Notes: generated from the sequence alone by a model not told the origin. A stretch of 64,000 nucleotides of DNA from AP-15 sp963703855 (GCA_963703855.1 CAVPFW010000015.1:310001-374000); one strand, 5' to 3'. Counted from the stretch's first letter, positions 26,610 through 35,515 are shown. Numbers and translations: made by a program.

Positions 26610-27317
26610 TCAGCCCGGAATTGTCGGTCGCCACTCCAATGCCAGAACGCCGGCGCGTCGGGCGAGCCGAAAGGTCAGGTCGGGGACTGTCGAACGCTCG
26701 CCCGCCTCGCGCCAGCGAACGTCGTAGCGGATCTCGCAGCGTTTCCCTTCCGCGGCGAACGCGACCGACTGGCCGGCGACCCTGAACCCGGCCGCGGCCA
26801 GTGCTGCGGCGGCGTCCTGCTCCACTGTGCTGCCGGCATCAAACGCCAGCACGAGGGTCGCGCGGCGGTCCCGGTCGATATAGCGCTCCGCCCATTTCAG
26901 GCACCACAGAATAAACAGACCGAGCGCCAGCGCGGCCAGACCCAGATCGATCCGGCCGGCGCCGAGGCACAGCCCCATCACGGTGACGTACCATATCGTC
27001 GCCGCGGTGGTGACCCCTTCGACCAGATTGCCCCGCCGCACGATGGCTCCGGCGCCGATAAAGCCGATTCCCGACAGGATCCCGAGCGGAAGCCGCATCA
27101 GATCCAAGCTCACATAGGAATTGGCGGCCCTGCCCCGCATCGGCAGCAGCAGGTTCACCAGGATCATCGAAAGGGCGGCAGCGAGGCAGACCAGCATGGT
27201 AGTGCGCAGACCGACCGGCCGGCCGCGCTCCCCGCGATTGAAGCCGATCAGCGCACCGGCGATCGCGGTCGCCGCCAGCCGCACGGCGATGTCGGACCAT
27301 TCGAGCTGTTGCGGCAT
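26610..27317 (-). CDS. MgtC/SapB family membrane protein
   Basis: The 235-residue protein has four to five hydrophobic helices in its first 150 residues, with the family signature GALIGFNRGERGRPVGLRTT near the N-terminus and LGILSGIGFIGAGAIVRRGN plus VTTAATIWYVTVMGLCLGAG after it. A soluble C-terminal domain of about 85 residues follows (from YIDRDRRATL). MgtC proteins act in low-magnesium and low-pH survival in intracellular bacteria and inhibit ATP synthase in Salmonella; environmental homologues are less understood. I see no Mg-responsive leader. Confidence 0.93.
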   Translation of the reverse strand: MPQQLEWSDIAVRLAATAIAGALIGFNRGERGRPVGLRTTMLVCLAAALSMILVNLLLPMRGRAANSYVSLDLMRLPLGILSGIGFIGAGAIVRRGNLVEGVTTAATIWYVTVMGLCLGAGRIDLGLAALALGLFILWCLKWAERYIDRDRRATLVLAFDAGSTVEQDAAAALAAAGFRVAGQSVAFAAEGKRCEIRYDVRWREAGERSTVPDLTFRLARRAGVLALEWRPTIPG

Positions 27318-27403
27318 CGCACCCGGCGCTCACACGGCGCCGCCTTCGGCGGGCCAGGCCTTCTCGGCCGCCCGCGGACAACCGTCAACGGCGCTGAAAG
27401 GTC

Positions 27404-27703
27404 TCACAAATTGCCGCAACGGCGGTCGAGCACGGTCGTGACGTCGATCCCGCCGACCGGTTGGTTTTTGGCAAAGGTCTGCCCCGGCGCGAGATTCATG
27501 GCGACGCCCTGCGGCCGGATCGTCGTCGGACGGATGACGGTCCAGGTGCCGTTGACGCCACGCTGAAAGTCGGTGCAGGCAATCGGGCCGTCTGGAAACT
27601 CGGCGGTCTGCGCCATCCCGGCCTGCGGCCAGGCGCAACCGAGGAACAGCGCCGCGGCGGCCGCCGCGAAAGACAGGCCATCCTTCCGGTCGCGATGGTT
27701 CAT
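27404..27703 (-). CDS. Small secreted hypothetical protein
   Basis: This is a 99-residue protein with a signal peptide: MNHRDRK, then a hydrophobic stretch through FAAAAAALFLGCAW and a plausible AxA-type cleavage near GMAQTA. The mature part of about 70 residues has two cysteines (ACTDF and RRCGN) that could form a disulfide. I do not recognise the family. It lies between the DUF2189 pseudogene and mgtC on the same strand. Confidence 0.6.
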   Translation of the reverse strand: MNHRDRKDGLSFAAAAAALFLGCAWPQAGMAQTAEFPDGPIACTDFQRGVNGTWTVIRPTTIRPQGVAMNLAPGQTFAKNQPVGGIDVTTVLDRRCGNL

Positions 27704-27824
27704 CGGGTAGCCCTCCGTCAGCCAGTGGCGCCGGCGGCCGGGCGAAAACGAGCCCAGCCGCCACCCAAAGAAGGCAACACCCGCAGATGCGGGGTCGGTT
27801 CCGCTGTGCCGGCAGGGCTGCCCG

Positions 27825-28692
27825 TCAGCGCGGGACTACCCGGCGGTACAGGTGCCAGGTCGCATGCCCGAGCACCGGCATCACGACGATCAGGCCGAGG
27901 AAAAACGGGATCGACCCGATCACCAGCCCGGCGGCGACGATCAATCCCCAAACCGCCATTGGGCCGGGGTTGGCGAGGACGGCGCGAACCGATGTCACGA
28001 TCGCCGTATCGAGCCCGGACCCGCGATCGAGCAGCAACGGAAACGACACCGCGCCGATCGCCAGCACGACCAAGGCGAAGAGGAAACCGACGCCGACGCC
28101 GACACCGATCAGCATCCACCCGGCATGAGTTCGCGAACACGTCGCGCACGAAGGCGACGGCCGACACCGGCGCCGTGGGGCCGAGGGTCGCCGCGTAGAT
28201 TGCCGCTGCCGCGGCGAGCCACAACAGAAAGATCGCCATCAGCAGCAGGCCGAGCAGAACGATCGCCGCGATCGACGGCGAGCGGACCACGCCGAACGCG
28301 TCGGCCCAGCCGATTTGCGCACCCTGCTCGCGCCGCCGGCTCATCTCGTAGAGGCCGATCGCCGCGAACGGCCCGACCAGGGCAAAGCCGGAGGCGAGCG
28401 GAAACAGCAATGGCAGCATCTGATAGCCGAACGCCAAGCGCGCCAAAACGAGGCCGAGGACCGGGTAGACCAGGCAGAGAAAGGCGACATCGGTGCGGCA
28501 CGCGGCAAAATCGTCGAGGCCTCTGGCCAATGCCTCGCGCAAATCCGCCAGCGTGATCCGGGCGACCGCCGGGGCAGGAGAGTGAAGGTCCTCCCGCGCG
28601 CGGCGCCCGGCGCGGCCCGCCGCTTCGACCGCCTCGGCCGCATGCTTCACCTGGTCGACGCCCCATTCGACGGGGTTTCGGATCGTCAACAT
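27825..28692 (-). pseudogene. DUF2189 membrane protein, frameshifted
   Basis: From MLTIRNPVEWGVDQVKHAAE the frame carries the DUF2189 pattern: FLCLVYPVLGLVLARLAFGY, FPLASGFALVGPFAAIGLYE and SRRREQG. Near 28130 the frame changes; in the second frame it continues HAGWMLIGVGVGVGFLFALV, SFPLLLDR and MPVLGHATWHLYRRVV to 27825. A single extra base in minus-strand GCGAACTC restores FATHAGW, as in relatives. Six membrane helices would result. The function of the family is unknown. Confidence 0.82.
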
Positions 28693-28860
28693 CTCCGGTC
28701 CTCCCGAACCGATTGTTCGGGGGCCGCGTGCCACCCGTGGCGGCATCACCCCGGCCGCCGGTCACGAGCGAAATCGCGACCCGCTACCGCCGAAATGTGT
28801 GCATCCGTTTTCCGCAGCGCTACCCTGCCTTCGCTGGTTTATACGCGACGCGCCGACGGG

Positions 28861-29709
28861 TCACCGCGACCAGTCGAATTCCGCGTCGGCGGCGGCCAAA
28901 AGATCGGGCCCGCAGCGCTGCGCGATCCGCGCGTGCTGCACCGCCGAGGGCTCGACCCGGTAGCGGCGGCACAGACTTGCCGCCGAGCCCGGATCGGCGG
29001 CGGCCAGCCGCCGCGCGATCAGCTCGCCGACTTTGCGCGAGAACATGCCCGTCTGCTGCTCGATATAGACGATGCGCAGCGCGCCCGCGCGCTCGGGCTC
29101 CCGCGCCAGCCGCTCGCCGAGCCAATGATCGATGGTTTCCAAGCCGCGCATCGGGTCGCCCGCGGCGGGATCGCGGCCGTAAAGCCCATCGAAGACATGG
29201 AGCTCGTCCGGGCATCGCCGCGCCGCGGCGATGGCGTCGATTGCGGGCATGCCGCCCCCCGAATGCGCGGTCAGGATCAAGCGATCGATTTCGCGCCCGG
29301 CGGACGCGGAGGAGGGCAGCGCCGCGACGAAGCGCTCCAGTCCGTAATCGGCCAGCCGGTCGATCCCGCCCGCGAGCAATGCCGGGAAATCGTACCAGCT
29401 GTAGCGCAGCCAGTTGCCGCGCGGCAGCAGCGCCAGGGTCGGCCGGGTCCGGCGCGACAGGTCGAGACCGCTGCGCGCGACCTTTTCGGAGAGCGGCATC
29501 GCGCTCCCGCTCCGCGAAAACCCGTGCAGGTGTATGACGACGTCGATCGCGGCGGCATCGGGCGGGATCGCGTTCCAGCGCAGGAACAGGTCGGGCTGCG
29601 TCCCAGAATGCATCCGCAGCAGCGGGGTGTCGCCGAGATAGGCCTCGCCCGGCGCAACGGCTCCGGCGGACACCGTGACAGGGAAATTCGGCACAGGGAA
29701 ATTCGGCAC
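28861..29709 (-). CDS. Putative alpha/beta hydrolase
   Basis: From GTG at 29709 the protein is 282 residues. VVIHLHGFSRSGSA is an HG oxyanion region, and LTAHSGGGMPAID is a nucleophile elbow of the xHSGGG type. A later DGLYGRDPAAGD and the C-terminal sequence lack an obvious catalytic His motif, so activity is uncertain. GTG 29709 has GGAGAGG at a suitable distance; the open frame extends to 29913 with unlikely sequence. The first codons contain a 15-base tandem repeat (VPNFP twice). It is divergent from a radical SAM gene. Confidence 0.65.
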   Translation of the reverse strand: MPNFPVPNFPVTVSAGAVAPGEAYLGDTPLLRMHSGTQPDLFLRWNAIPPDAAAIDVVIHLHGFSRSGSAMPLSEKVARSGLDLSRRTRPTLALLPRGNWLRYSWYDFPALLAGGIDRLADYGLERFVAALPSSASAGREIDRLILTAHSGGGMPAIDAIAAARRCPDELHVFDGLYGRDPAAGDPMRGLETIDHWLGERLAREPERAGALRIVYIEQQTGMFSRKVGELIARRLAAADPGSAASLCRRYRVEPSAVQHARIAQRCGPDLLAAADAEFDWSR

Positions 29710-29713
29710 CCCC

Positions 29714-30021
29714 GATCCTCTCCATACCTCTCCGGGCACGACGGCGGCCGGGCTTTTTGCGACGGTGTGAAGTCTCTCACATTCGAGCCCCCCGCCGATG
29801 GTCCATGTTCGGCCGTGATCCGACTGCTTCCAGTCGGTTCGCGAGCCGCCCATCCCGGTGCGGCCATCGGAGCACCCGAAATGAGCGACAAAGCGCAAAT
29901 CGGCGAGGGCCAATTGCTGCAGCCCTGCGAAATCTCACGCGAAGCTCCGCGAGACCTGATCGTCGACTGCCTCCATCTGAGGATCGCAGCCGGCCGAACC
30001 GGCTGAACCGGAGCGCCGTCC
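29714..30021. other. Divergent promoter region between the hydrolase and the radical SAM gene
   Basis: About 310 bases with no convincing gene. It must hold the promoters of both neighbours, but I cannot place sigma-70 elements with confidence. Confidence 0.4.
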
Positions 30022-31059
30022 ATGGCAAGCCAAACCCGGCGACCCTGCCGAGTGATCCAGATCCATCCTTCCCGGCGATGCAACCTGACCTGCCGGCACT
30101 GCTGCCCCTCCTCGGGGCCGATGCGGCAGGAAACCATGCGGCGGTCCCTGATCGAGGTCCTGATCGTCGACGCCGCTGCACAAGCCTACGACGCGGTCAG
30201 CGTCTCGGGCGGCGAGCCGCTGCTGTGGGCCGGGCTTCAGGATGCCCTGGCGCTCGCCAAGGGGTGCGGCCTGGCGACCGCGCTGACCACCAATCTGCTT
30301 CGGCTGACGCCCTGGCGCCTGAAACGCCTCTCGCGGGTGCTCGACGCAGTGGCGGTAAGCGTCGACGGTGTGCCGCAATCGCATGACCGCATCCGCGGCA
30401 AGCGCGGGGCTTTCGCCGCGATGGCGGCGCGGCTGCCGGCGCTGAGGCGGGGTGGGATCCCGTTCGGCTTTATCTTCACCCTGACCGACGCCAACCTCGA
30501 CGAGCTTCCCTGGGTCGCCCGGTTCGCGCTCGATCAGCGGGCCGGCCTGCTGCAGATCCATCCGCTCGAGGAAGCCGAATGCGCCGCTTTTCTGCTGCGC
30601 GGCCATCGCCCGGGCAAGCTCGACGCCGACGCCGCCTATCTCGCCTTCATGCGGCTGCGCGAACAAATCGGAGACCGGATCGAGATCCGGCTCGATTTCC
30701 CCCATCGCGAGGTGCTGCGCGCCCAGTCCTGGCGCGGCTGGAGCGAAACGCCGGCGGACGGCGACGGCGCCCGGCTCGCCGATCTGGTCAGCCCGCTGGT
30801 GGTCGAGACCGACGGCACCGTGGTGCCGCTCCAGCACGGCTTTCCGCGCCGGCACGCGCTGGGCAATCTGAACGACGCACCGCTCCCGGTGCTGGCGGCG
30901 CGGTGGCGGGAGAGCGGCTCGTATGCGCGTTTCCGCGCCGAGTGCGAAGCGACGGCCCGGGCGGTCACCAACGACCCCGGGGCGCTCCCGGCATTCGATT
31001 GGTTCGAGGCGGTTTCGGGCCGGCTCGCGTCGCATGTCGCCGGCGCCGTTCACCGGTGA
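30022..31059 (+). CDS. Radical SAM protein (MoaA/PqqE-like, without SPASM cysteines)
   Basis: This is a 345-residue enzyme. RRCNLTCRHCC (residues 19-28) is the CxxxCxxC that holds the 4Fe-4S cluster; VSVSGGEPLLW is the SAM-binding GGE motif, and AVAVSVDGVPQSHDRIRGKR follows. The C-terminal part keeps the layout of peptide-modifying members (TVVPLQHGFPRRHALGNL) but lacks the cysteine-rich SPASM clusters. It could modify a peptide or small molecule; no precursor peptide is visible nearby. The only candidate partner is the divergent hydrolase. Confidence 0.85.
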   Translation: MASQTRRPCRVIQIHPSRRCNLTCRHCCPSSGPMRQETMRRSLIEVLIVDAAAQAYDAVSVSGGEPLLWAGLQDALALAKGCGLATALTTNLLRLTPWRLKRLSRVLDAVAVSVDGVPQSHDRIRGKRGAFAAMAARLPALRRGGIPFGFIFTLTDANLDELPWVARFALDQRAGLLQIHPLEEAECAAFLLRGHRPGKLDADAAYLAFMRLREQIGDRIEIRLDFPHREVLRAQSWRGWSETPADGDGARLADLVSPLVVETDGTVVPLQHGFPRRHALGNLNDAPLPVLAARWRESGSYARFRAECEATARAVTNDPGALPAFDWFEAVSGRLASHVAGAVHR

Positions 31060-31095
31060 ACTTATATTCCCGCCGCTGCCGGCGCGCCTTCGCGA

Positions 31096-32229
31096 TCAGC
31101 GGGCCGCCGCGGCCACCGGACCGGGCAGCGGGATCAGCGACAACACCAGGGTGATGACGAACAGAATAGCGAGCCCGCCCATGACCCCGACCAGGCGCTC
31201 GAAGCCGGGGCCGATCGACAGCGGCGGGCCTTGGCTCTGGACCATGCTCATCAGGAATGCGAACATCGCCTGGGTCCCGACATAGCTGATGCCGGTGGCG
31301 CCGGTCTGGATCTGCGAGCACAGCCAGACGCCGGCAACCAGCAGCAGCATCCACAGCAGGAAATCGCTGCCGACGACGGCGAGACAGGCGAGGCCCACCA
31401 GCGCGCCGATCAGACAGCCCATGACGCGATGCGCCGCGCGCTGCACGATGAGGCGCGTGTTGGCTTCGAGGATCGCCGTCGTCGGGATCGACATGACGAT
31501 GACCACGGTGACGCCCATCGTGACCGGGCTCACCGGCGCCAGCCAGCTCGCCAGCGCCGGCAGCAGCATTACCGTGAGACCGCCGCGGCAGGCGTGCATC
31601 ACCAGCGGCCATTTGCCGTCGAGCCAGCACTGGAGCTCGGCCCCATAGCGTCGGCGCCAGAACGCCAGCGGCGGCGGGTCGAGCGGGGCGGCTGCCGGCG
31701 GCGCTGCGCCATCGGCCGGCGCCGGCATCAGCCCGCAGACGAGCAGCGAGGCCAGGGTCCCGATCACGACATCGGCGACCCGGTCGACCGCGATGGTAAA
31801 CGCTCCCTGCGGCTGGGTGAACGCCATCAGGATCACCAGGCTTCCGGTAACCGCACCGATCAGCCAGGCATAGCCGAAGCGCGAGGTCGCGAACCCGAAA
31901 AACCCGACGCAGGCCAGGATAAACAGGCACAGGCAGAACGGCAGCGGCTGGTAGACGAACAGTCCGAGGACGGTGACGCCGGTCGCGGCGCCCACGATGC
32001 TGCCGGCCACCCGCATGACGCCCCGCGAGACCGCGACCGGGAACGAGGCGCGGGTCACCATGAAGGCGCTGATCCCGGCCCACCACGGGTCGTTGGAATG
32101 CACTGCCAGCGCGGCGAGCACGGCCAGCGCCACCGACAGCGCCGCCTCCAGCGCCTCCAGGCCGCGCGGTCCGGGGAATTCGAGCGAGCGCAGCTCTGTG
32201 GCGAGCGCGCCGGGGATCTCGCGCAGCAC
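31096..32229 (-). CDS. FUSC-family inner-membrane transporter (AaeB-like)
   Basis: The 377-residue protein has two groups of hydrophobic helices (about residues 28-170 and 215-370) separated by a cytoplasmic loop, the layout of the fusaric acid resistance/aromatic acid exporter family. DPWWAGISAFMV, VAGSIVGAATGV and RVMGCLIGALVG are family-type motifs. It starts 9 bases after the HlyD-type gene, so the two form an AaeA/AaeB-like efflux pair; an outer-membrane partner is not in the window. The substrate is likely an aromatic or other organic acid, by analogy only. Confidence 0.88.
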   Translation of the reverse strand: MLREIPGALATELRSLEFPGPRGLEALEAALSVALAVLAALAVHSNDPWWAGISAFMVTRASFPVAVSRGVMRVAGSIVGAATGVTVLGLFVYQPLPFCLCLFILACVGFFGFATSRFGYAWLIGAVTGSLVILMAFTQPQGAFTIAVDRVADVVIGTLASLLVCGLMPAPADGAAPPAAAPLDPPPLAFWRRRYGAELQCWLDGKWPLVMHACRGGLTVMLLPALASWLAPVSPVTMGVTVVIVMSIPTTAILEANTRLIVQRAAHRVMGCLIGALVGLACLAVVGSDFLLWMLLLVAGVWLCSQIQTGATGISYVGTQAMFAFLMSMVQSQGPPLSIGPGFERLVGVMGGLAILFVITLVLSLIPLPGPVAAAAR

Positions 32230-32238
32230 CGGCCGGCC

Positions 32239-33339
32239 TCAATAGGCGATCAGGGTGCGCGCGTCGGCCCCCATGTGCAGGGTCACCTCGGGGCTCGGGT
32301 CCTGCAGCACCAGGGTCACCGGAAAGCGCCGCTCGAGGCGAATCCAATCGGTCGTCGGCGCCACATAAGGCAGCAAGCTGCCCAGCGTCTGCTGGCGGTT
32401 GATGCCGCGGGCGATGCCCTGGATCACCGCGCGATGGACATGCCACGGATAGGTGTCGAGCCAGACCCAGGCCTGGTGCCCGACCTGCATATGGCGGATC
32501 ACGCTTTCCTTGTAATTCGAGAGGATGCGCCAGGCATGGGCGTCGACTAACCCGACCAGCGGCTTGTTCGCCACCGCCTGGTCGCCGACCCGCAGGGTCA
32601 GGTTGGTGATCGTGCCGTCGGTCGGCGCCAGCACCTGGGTCTGGTCGAGCTGCCACTGCAGATAAGCGATCTGTGCAGTGATCGCCTTGACCGTCGCCTC
32701 GTGAAGCGCTTCCATCTGGCGCTCCTTGGCGACCACGGTCTCGGCGTCGGCAAGAGCCGCCTGGGTTTCCTGGGCCTGTGCGGTCGCGGCGTCGAGCGCC
32801 TGGCGCGACAGAAAGCCGGCGGCGGCGACCGGGCTGGCGCGGCGCAGATTGTCGCTCGCCAGATGGTCCTTGGCGGCGGCGAGGTCGCGCGCCGCCTTGG
32901 CGGATTTGACCAGATCGTGGTCGACCGCGAGCTGCGCCTCGGCCTCGACCCGCTTGGCCAGCTGCTCGTCGAGCGCGAGCCGGAACGGCTGCGGGTCGAT
33001 CGCCGCCAGCAGCATCCCCTTGGTCACGGTCTGATTGTCGACGATCGGCACGGCGACGATGCGCCCGGTCACCTGCGGGGCGACGGCGACGAGATCGGAA
33101 GTGACATAGGCGTCGTCGGTATAGGCAAGGATATAGCTCGAACCCCAATAGACACCCAGCGCCAGCACGAGCGCCGCCAGCACCAGCAGCACGCGCCGCC
33201 GATAGCGCGCTGGCGCGGCGTGCTCGGGCATGTCCGGCACGGCGCGCAGCTCGGGGGCTGCGGCGGGCCGCGCCAGCAATTGCGACGACGCCGCTGTCCC
33301 GTCGGCTCCCGGCAGGTTTTGCGCGTTGCTGTCCGGCAT
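32239..33339 (-). CDS. HlyD/EmrA-type membrane fusion protein
   Basis: The 366-residue periplasmic adaptor begins MPDSNAQNLP. One membrane helix follows near residues 50-68 (VLLVLAALVLALGVYW). Then come YTDDAYVTSDLVAVAPQVTG, the lipoyl-domain opening of EmrA-like proteins, a long coiled-coil hairpin (about 115-200), and VLAPTDGTITNLTLRVGD, the second lipoyl half. It would link the FUSC transporter to an outer-membrane channel. The frame is open upstream to 33408, but 33339 is the family-like start. Confidence 0.9.
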   Translation of the reverse strand: MPDSNAQNLPGADGTAASSQLLARPAAAPELRAVPDMPEHAAPARYRRRVLLVLAALVLALGVYWGSSYILAYTDDAYVTSDLVAVAPQVTGRIVAVPIVDNQTVTKGMLLAAIDPQPFRLALDEQLAKRVEAEAQLAVDHDLVKSAKAARDLAAAKDHLASDNLRRASPVAAAGFLSRQALDAATAQAQETQAALADAETVVAKERQMEALHEATVKAITAQIAYLQWQLDQTQVLAPTDGTITNLTLRVGDQAVANKPLVGLVDAHAWRILSNYKESVIRHMQVGHQAWVWLDTYPWHVHRAVIQGIARGINRQQTLGSLLPYVAPTTDWIRLERRFPVTLVLQDPSPEVTLHMGADARTLIAY

Positions 33340-33434
33340 CGGGCGCGCCCGATCCCCAAATCGCCGACGGCAAGGGGTTCGCCGCCGTTGGCGCCCATTA
33401 TAGACCATTCGCGCCGGCCGGTTGCAGCCGCCGT

Positions 33435-33476
33435 CAAACCAAAACGGCGGCTGCCCCGTTGTCGGGCAGCCGCCGT
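33435..33476 (-). terminator. Intrinsic terminator downstream of the first PEP-CTERM gene
   Basis: On the minus strand a GC-rich stem (ACGGCGGCTGCCC / GGGCAGCCGCCGT, loop about 8) is followed by TTTTGGTTT. It lies about 40 bases after the PEP-CTERM gene stop. Confidence 0.75.
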
Positions 33477-33516
33477 CGGCACGGGATCATGTCGGCGTTT
33501 TTTACGTCGGCATTTT

Positions 33517-34305
33517 TTACAAGGCAGCCTTGGCCGTCTTGCGGCGGCGGCGCACCAGGCCGAGCGCGCCGAGACCGGCGCCGAGCAGGGACAACGTCGC
33601 CGGCTCCGGCACCTGCCTGCCGGTGGTGCCGGTAAAGATGAAGGCGAGCGGGCCTTCGACGGCCGTCGTGTGGTTGTCGAAGGTGGTTTCGGACAGACCC
33701 GTTGGATCCAACCCCTCCCATCCGACGAACTTCCCGGCCACGTTGCCGCCGTCCTGGGTGTTGTCGGGGCTGAACGTCGCGGCGATCGGGCCGCCGTTCA
33801 ACGTCGCGGCAAACTTCAGGTCGAAATTGCCGACCAGGGCGCAATCGGTCTGGCCGACGGTGCAATTGGGGTTCACCTGGGTTTGGCCGTACGAATCGTC
33901 GTAGTCGAAGCTGAAGAGATCGCCCTTCGCCTGAATGTTGCTCCAATCCACGTCGAGGATCGTGTGCGGGGCGATGGCCGGGAGGGTGATCCCCTGGACT
34001 ATCCCGTTGTTCAGCCCCTGGTACGCGGTTGCCGTGAGAGTCACGCCGGTCATCGTGAAATTGGTCGGGTTGTCGATGAACAGGCTCGGCGTGTCGTACC
34101 CCTGGGCAAACCCGGTGTCGCCGGTTCCGGTTCTGAACAGCACGGGGGTGTCGCCGGTGCCCAGGGTGCAATCAAAGCCGCCCGAGCACTGGGCGTCGTA
34201 GACGCCGAAGATGCTCGCCACCTTGGTGGCGGCCTGCGCCCCAGACGCGTGAACAACCAGCGCCAGCGCCGCGGCGCTGGTCGTCGCCAAAAGCTGCTTT
34301 TTCAT
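33517..34305 (-). CDS. PEP-CTERM exosortase substrate protein 1
   Basis: This is a 262-residue exported protein. A Sec signal peptide (MKKQLLATTSAAALALVVHA, cleavage near AQA) starts it. The C-terminal sorting signal is VPEPATLSLLGAGLGALGLV followed by RRRRK, the PEP motif, helix and basic tail cut by exosortase. The mature part has Cys-containing YDAQCSGGFDCTL and NPNCTVGQTDC, and an acidic tyrosine site FDYDDSYG. A paralogue lies directly upstream with about half its residues shared by eye. The start at 34305 has AGGG close upstream. A sigma-54 promoter and two upstream motifs precede it. No exosortase gene is in the window. Confidence 0.92.
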   Translation of the reverse strand: MKKQLLATTSAAALALVVHASGAQAATKVASIFGVYDAQCSGGFDCTLGTGDTPVLFRTGTGDTGFAQGYDTPSLFIDNPTNFTMTGVTLTATAYQGLNNGIVQGITLPAIAPHTILDVDWSNIQAKGDLFSFDYDDSYGQTQVNPNCTVGQTDCALVGNFDLKFAATLNGGPIAATFSPDNTQDGGNVAGKFVGWEGLDPTGLSETTFDNHTTAVEGPLAFIFTGTTGRQVPEPATLSLLGAGLGALGLVRRRRKTAKAAL

Positions 34306-34354
34306 GAACCCTGCCATTTCGATGATGCCGAGGTTGCGCGTCGCCGTGAGCTTA

Positions 34355-34370
34355 GGCAATCTTCATGCCA
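34355..34370 (-). promoter_or_regulatory. Sigma-54 promoter of PEP-CTERM gene 1
   Basis: On the minus strand TGGCATGAAGATTGCC has the GG and GC of the -24/-12 elements exactly 10 bases apart and matches TGGCAC-N5-TTGC. It lies 50 bases upstream of the start codon. Confidence 0.82.
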
Positions 34371-34433
34371 CCTGAATGATCAGCGCCTTTTCAATGGCGT
34401 AGCCATTGAAATGCCGGAGGGATCGATCAGAAA

Positions 34434-34450
34434 TGTAAGAATTTCCGACG
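34434..34450. promoter_or_regulatory. 17-bp operator-like motif a, upstream of PEP-CTERM gene 1
   Basis: TGTAAGAATTTCCGACG. It is one of four copies of an imperfect palindrome (TGTmrGA-N3-TCCGACr), two ahead of each PEP-CTERM gene, at an enhancer-like distance (about 65 bases) from the sigma-54 promoter. By analogy with known PEP-CTERM systems, the PrsR response regulator is a candidate binder; that is inference. Confidence 0.65.
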
Positions 34451-34487
34451 GTTTTTGCTGCGCCTTCCGCAATCCCGTCGGCTTTGT

Positions 34488-34504
34488 TGTAACTTTTTCC
34501 GACG
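34488..34504. promoter_or_regulatory. 17-bp operator-like motif b, upstream of PEP-CTERM gene 1
   Basis: TGTAACTTTTTCCGACG, second copy, 54 bases beyond the first and about 118 bases from the sigma-54 promoter. Confidence 0.6.
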
Positions 34505-34541
34505 TTTCGCCGGCACGGCGCCACGGTTCGGCAAAACGGGA

Positions 34542-34571
34542 GCGGCGGCTGCCCCGGGGGGCGACCGCCGT
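34542..34571 (-). terminator. Hairpin after the second PEP-CTERM gene, possible terminator
   Basis: An imperfect GC-rich stem (CGGCGGCTGCCCC against GGGGGGCGACCGCCG) lies 25 bases after the gene; on the minus strand it is followed by CCCGTTTTGCC, a weak T tract. It would separate the two PEP-CTERM genes transcriptionally. Confidence 0.5.
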
Positions 34572-34595
34572 TCGACCGGACGATGTCGGATTTGG

Positions 34596-35375
34596 TTATG
34601 CGGGCGTCGGCGTCTTGCGGCGGCGGCGCACCAGGCCGAGCGCGCCCAGACCGGCGCCGAGCAAGGACAGGGTCGCCGGCTCCGGGACCGTCTGCTTCCC
34701 GGTCGTCCCGGTGAAGATGAAGGCGAGCACGCCGGGCTGAGAGGCGGTGTGGTTGTCGAAAGTGGTCTCGGCGAGCCCGGTCGGGTCGAGCCCTTCCCAG
34801 CCGACAAACGTCCCCTGCTGGTTGCCGCCGTCCTGGGTGTTGTCGGGGCTGAAATCGGAGGCGACCGGTCCGCCGTTGAAGGTGCCGGCCATGCTGACGT
34901 CGAAATTGCCGACCAGCGCGCAGAAGCTCGGCCCGACGGTGCAGTTGGGGTTAACCTGCGTCGCGCCGTATTCGTCATCATAATCATAGGAGAACAGATT
35001 GCCCGGGGTGAGCGACCCGTTCCACGTCAGATCATAAATGGTCTTGGGCCCGATGCTTAACGGGGTGATGCTGGTCAGGCTCAACGTCTTGCCGTTGTTG
35101 AGGCCTTGGTACCCGGTCAAGGTGATCGACGAGAGCGACAGCGTGTGAGTGGGGTCGTCATTGACGATGAACAGGCTCGGCGTGTCGTATTGAGTGCCGC
35201 CGTTGGTCTGAAATGTATAGCCGGAACGGCCGAAGGTGCAGTCGATGTTGATGCCGCATTGGGCGTCGTAGCTGCCAAAGATGGTGGCGACCTCGGTTTT
35301 CGCCGCCATCGCCGACGGGGTCGACAACGCCAGCAGCGCCAGGACGCTGGTGGTGGCGATCAAGTTGTTACGCAT
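34596..35375 (-). CDS. PEP-CTERM exosortase substrate protein 2
   Basis: The 259-residue paralogue of the preceding protein begins with a signal peptide (MRNNLIATTSVLALLALSTP, cleavage near AMA). It ends VPEPATLSLLGAGLGALGLV then RRRRKTPTPA, the exosortase signal. Shared core blocks include YDAQC, YDTPSLFI, GYQGLNNG, YDYDDEYGATQVNPNCTVG, FSPDNTQDGG and FVGWEGLDPTGL. GAGGGAGAG 8 bases before ATG 35375 fixes the start. Its own sigma-54 promoter and upstream motifs suggest separate but parallel control. It would be anchored or released at the cell surface. Confidence 0.92.
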   Translation of the reverse strand: MRNNLIATTSVLALLALSTPSAMAAKTEVATIFGSYDAQCGINIDCTFGRSGYTFQTNGGTQYDTPSLFIVNDDPTHTLSLSSITLTGYQGLNNGKTLSLTSITPLSIGPKTIYDLTWNGSLTPGNLFSYDYDDEYGATQVNPNCTVGPSFCALVGNFDVSMAGTFNGGPVASDFSPDNTQDGGNQQGTFVGWEGLDPTGLAETTFDNHTASQPGVLAFIFTGTTGKQTVPEPATLSLLGAGLGALGLVRRRRKTPTPA

Positions 35376-35429
35376 ATGATCTCTCCCTCGCGAATTGCTT
35401 GCGACCGCACCGCGTCGCCCCAGGATGTA

Positions 35430-35444
35430 GCATCTTTCATGCCA
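35430..35444 (-). promoter_or_regulatory. Sigma-54 promoter of PEP-CTERM gene 2
   Basis: On the minus strand TGGCATGAAAGATGC has GG and GC 10 bases apart and is almost the same as the promoter of gene 1. It lies 55 bases upstream of the start codon. Confidence 0.8.
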
Positions 35445-35498
35445 ATCTAATTTTTTCAATGAGTTGCCGCGTGATTCGAGATGGGGTTCTCGGCACAA

Positions 35499-35515
35499 TG
35501 TAAAATCCGCCGACA
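35499..35515. promoter_or_regulatory. 17-bp operator-like motif c, upstream of PEP-CTERM gene 2
   Basis: TGTAAAATCCGCCGACA. This is the weakest internal match of the four, but it ends are intact and it lies 55 bases from the sigma-54 promoter. Confidence 0.55.

Noticed and set aside
30965..33373. 802-codon minus-strand open frame over the FUSC and HlyD genes
   Set aside because: Runs in another frame of two recognised genes, with no domain and a biased composition.
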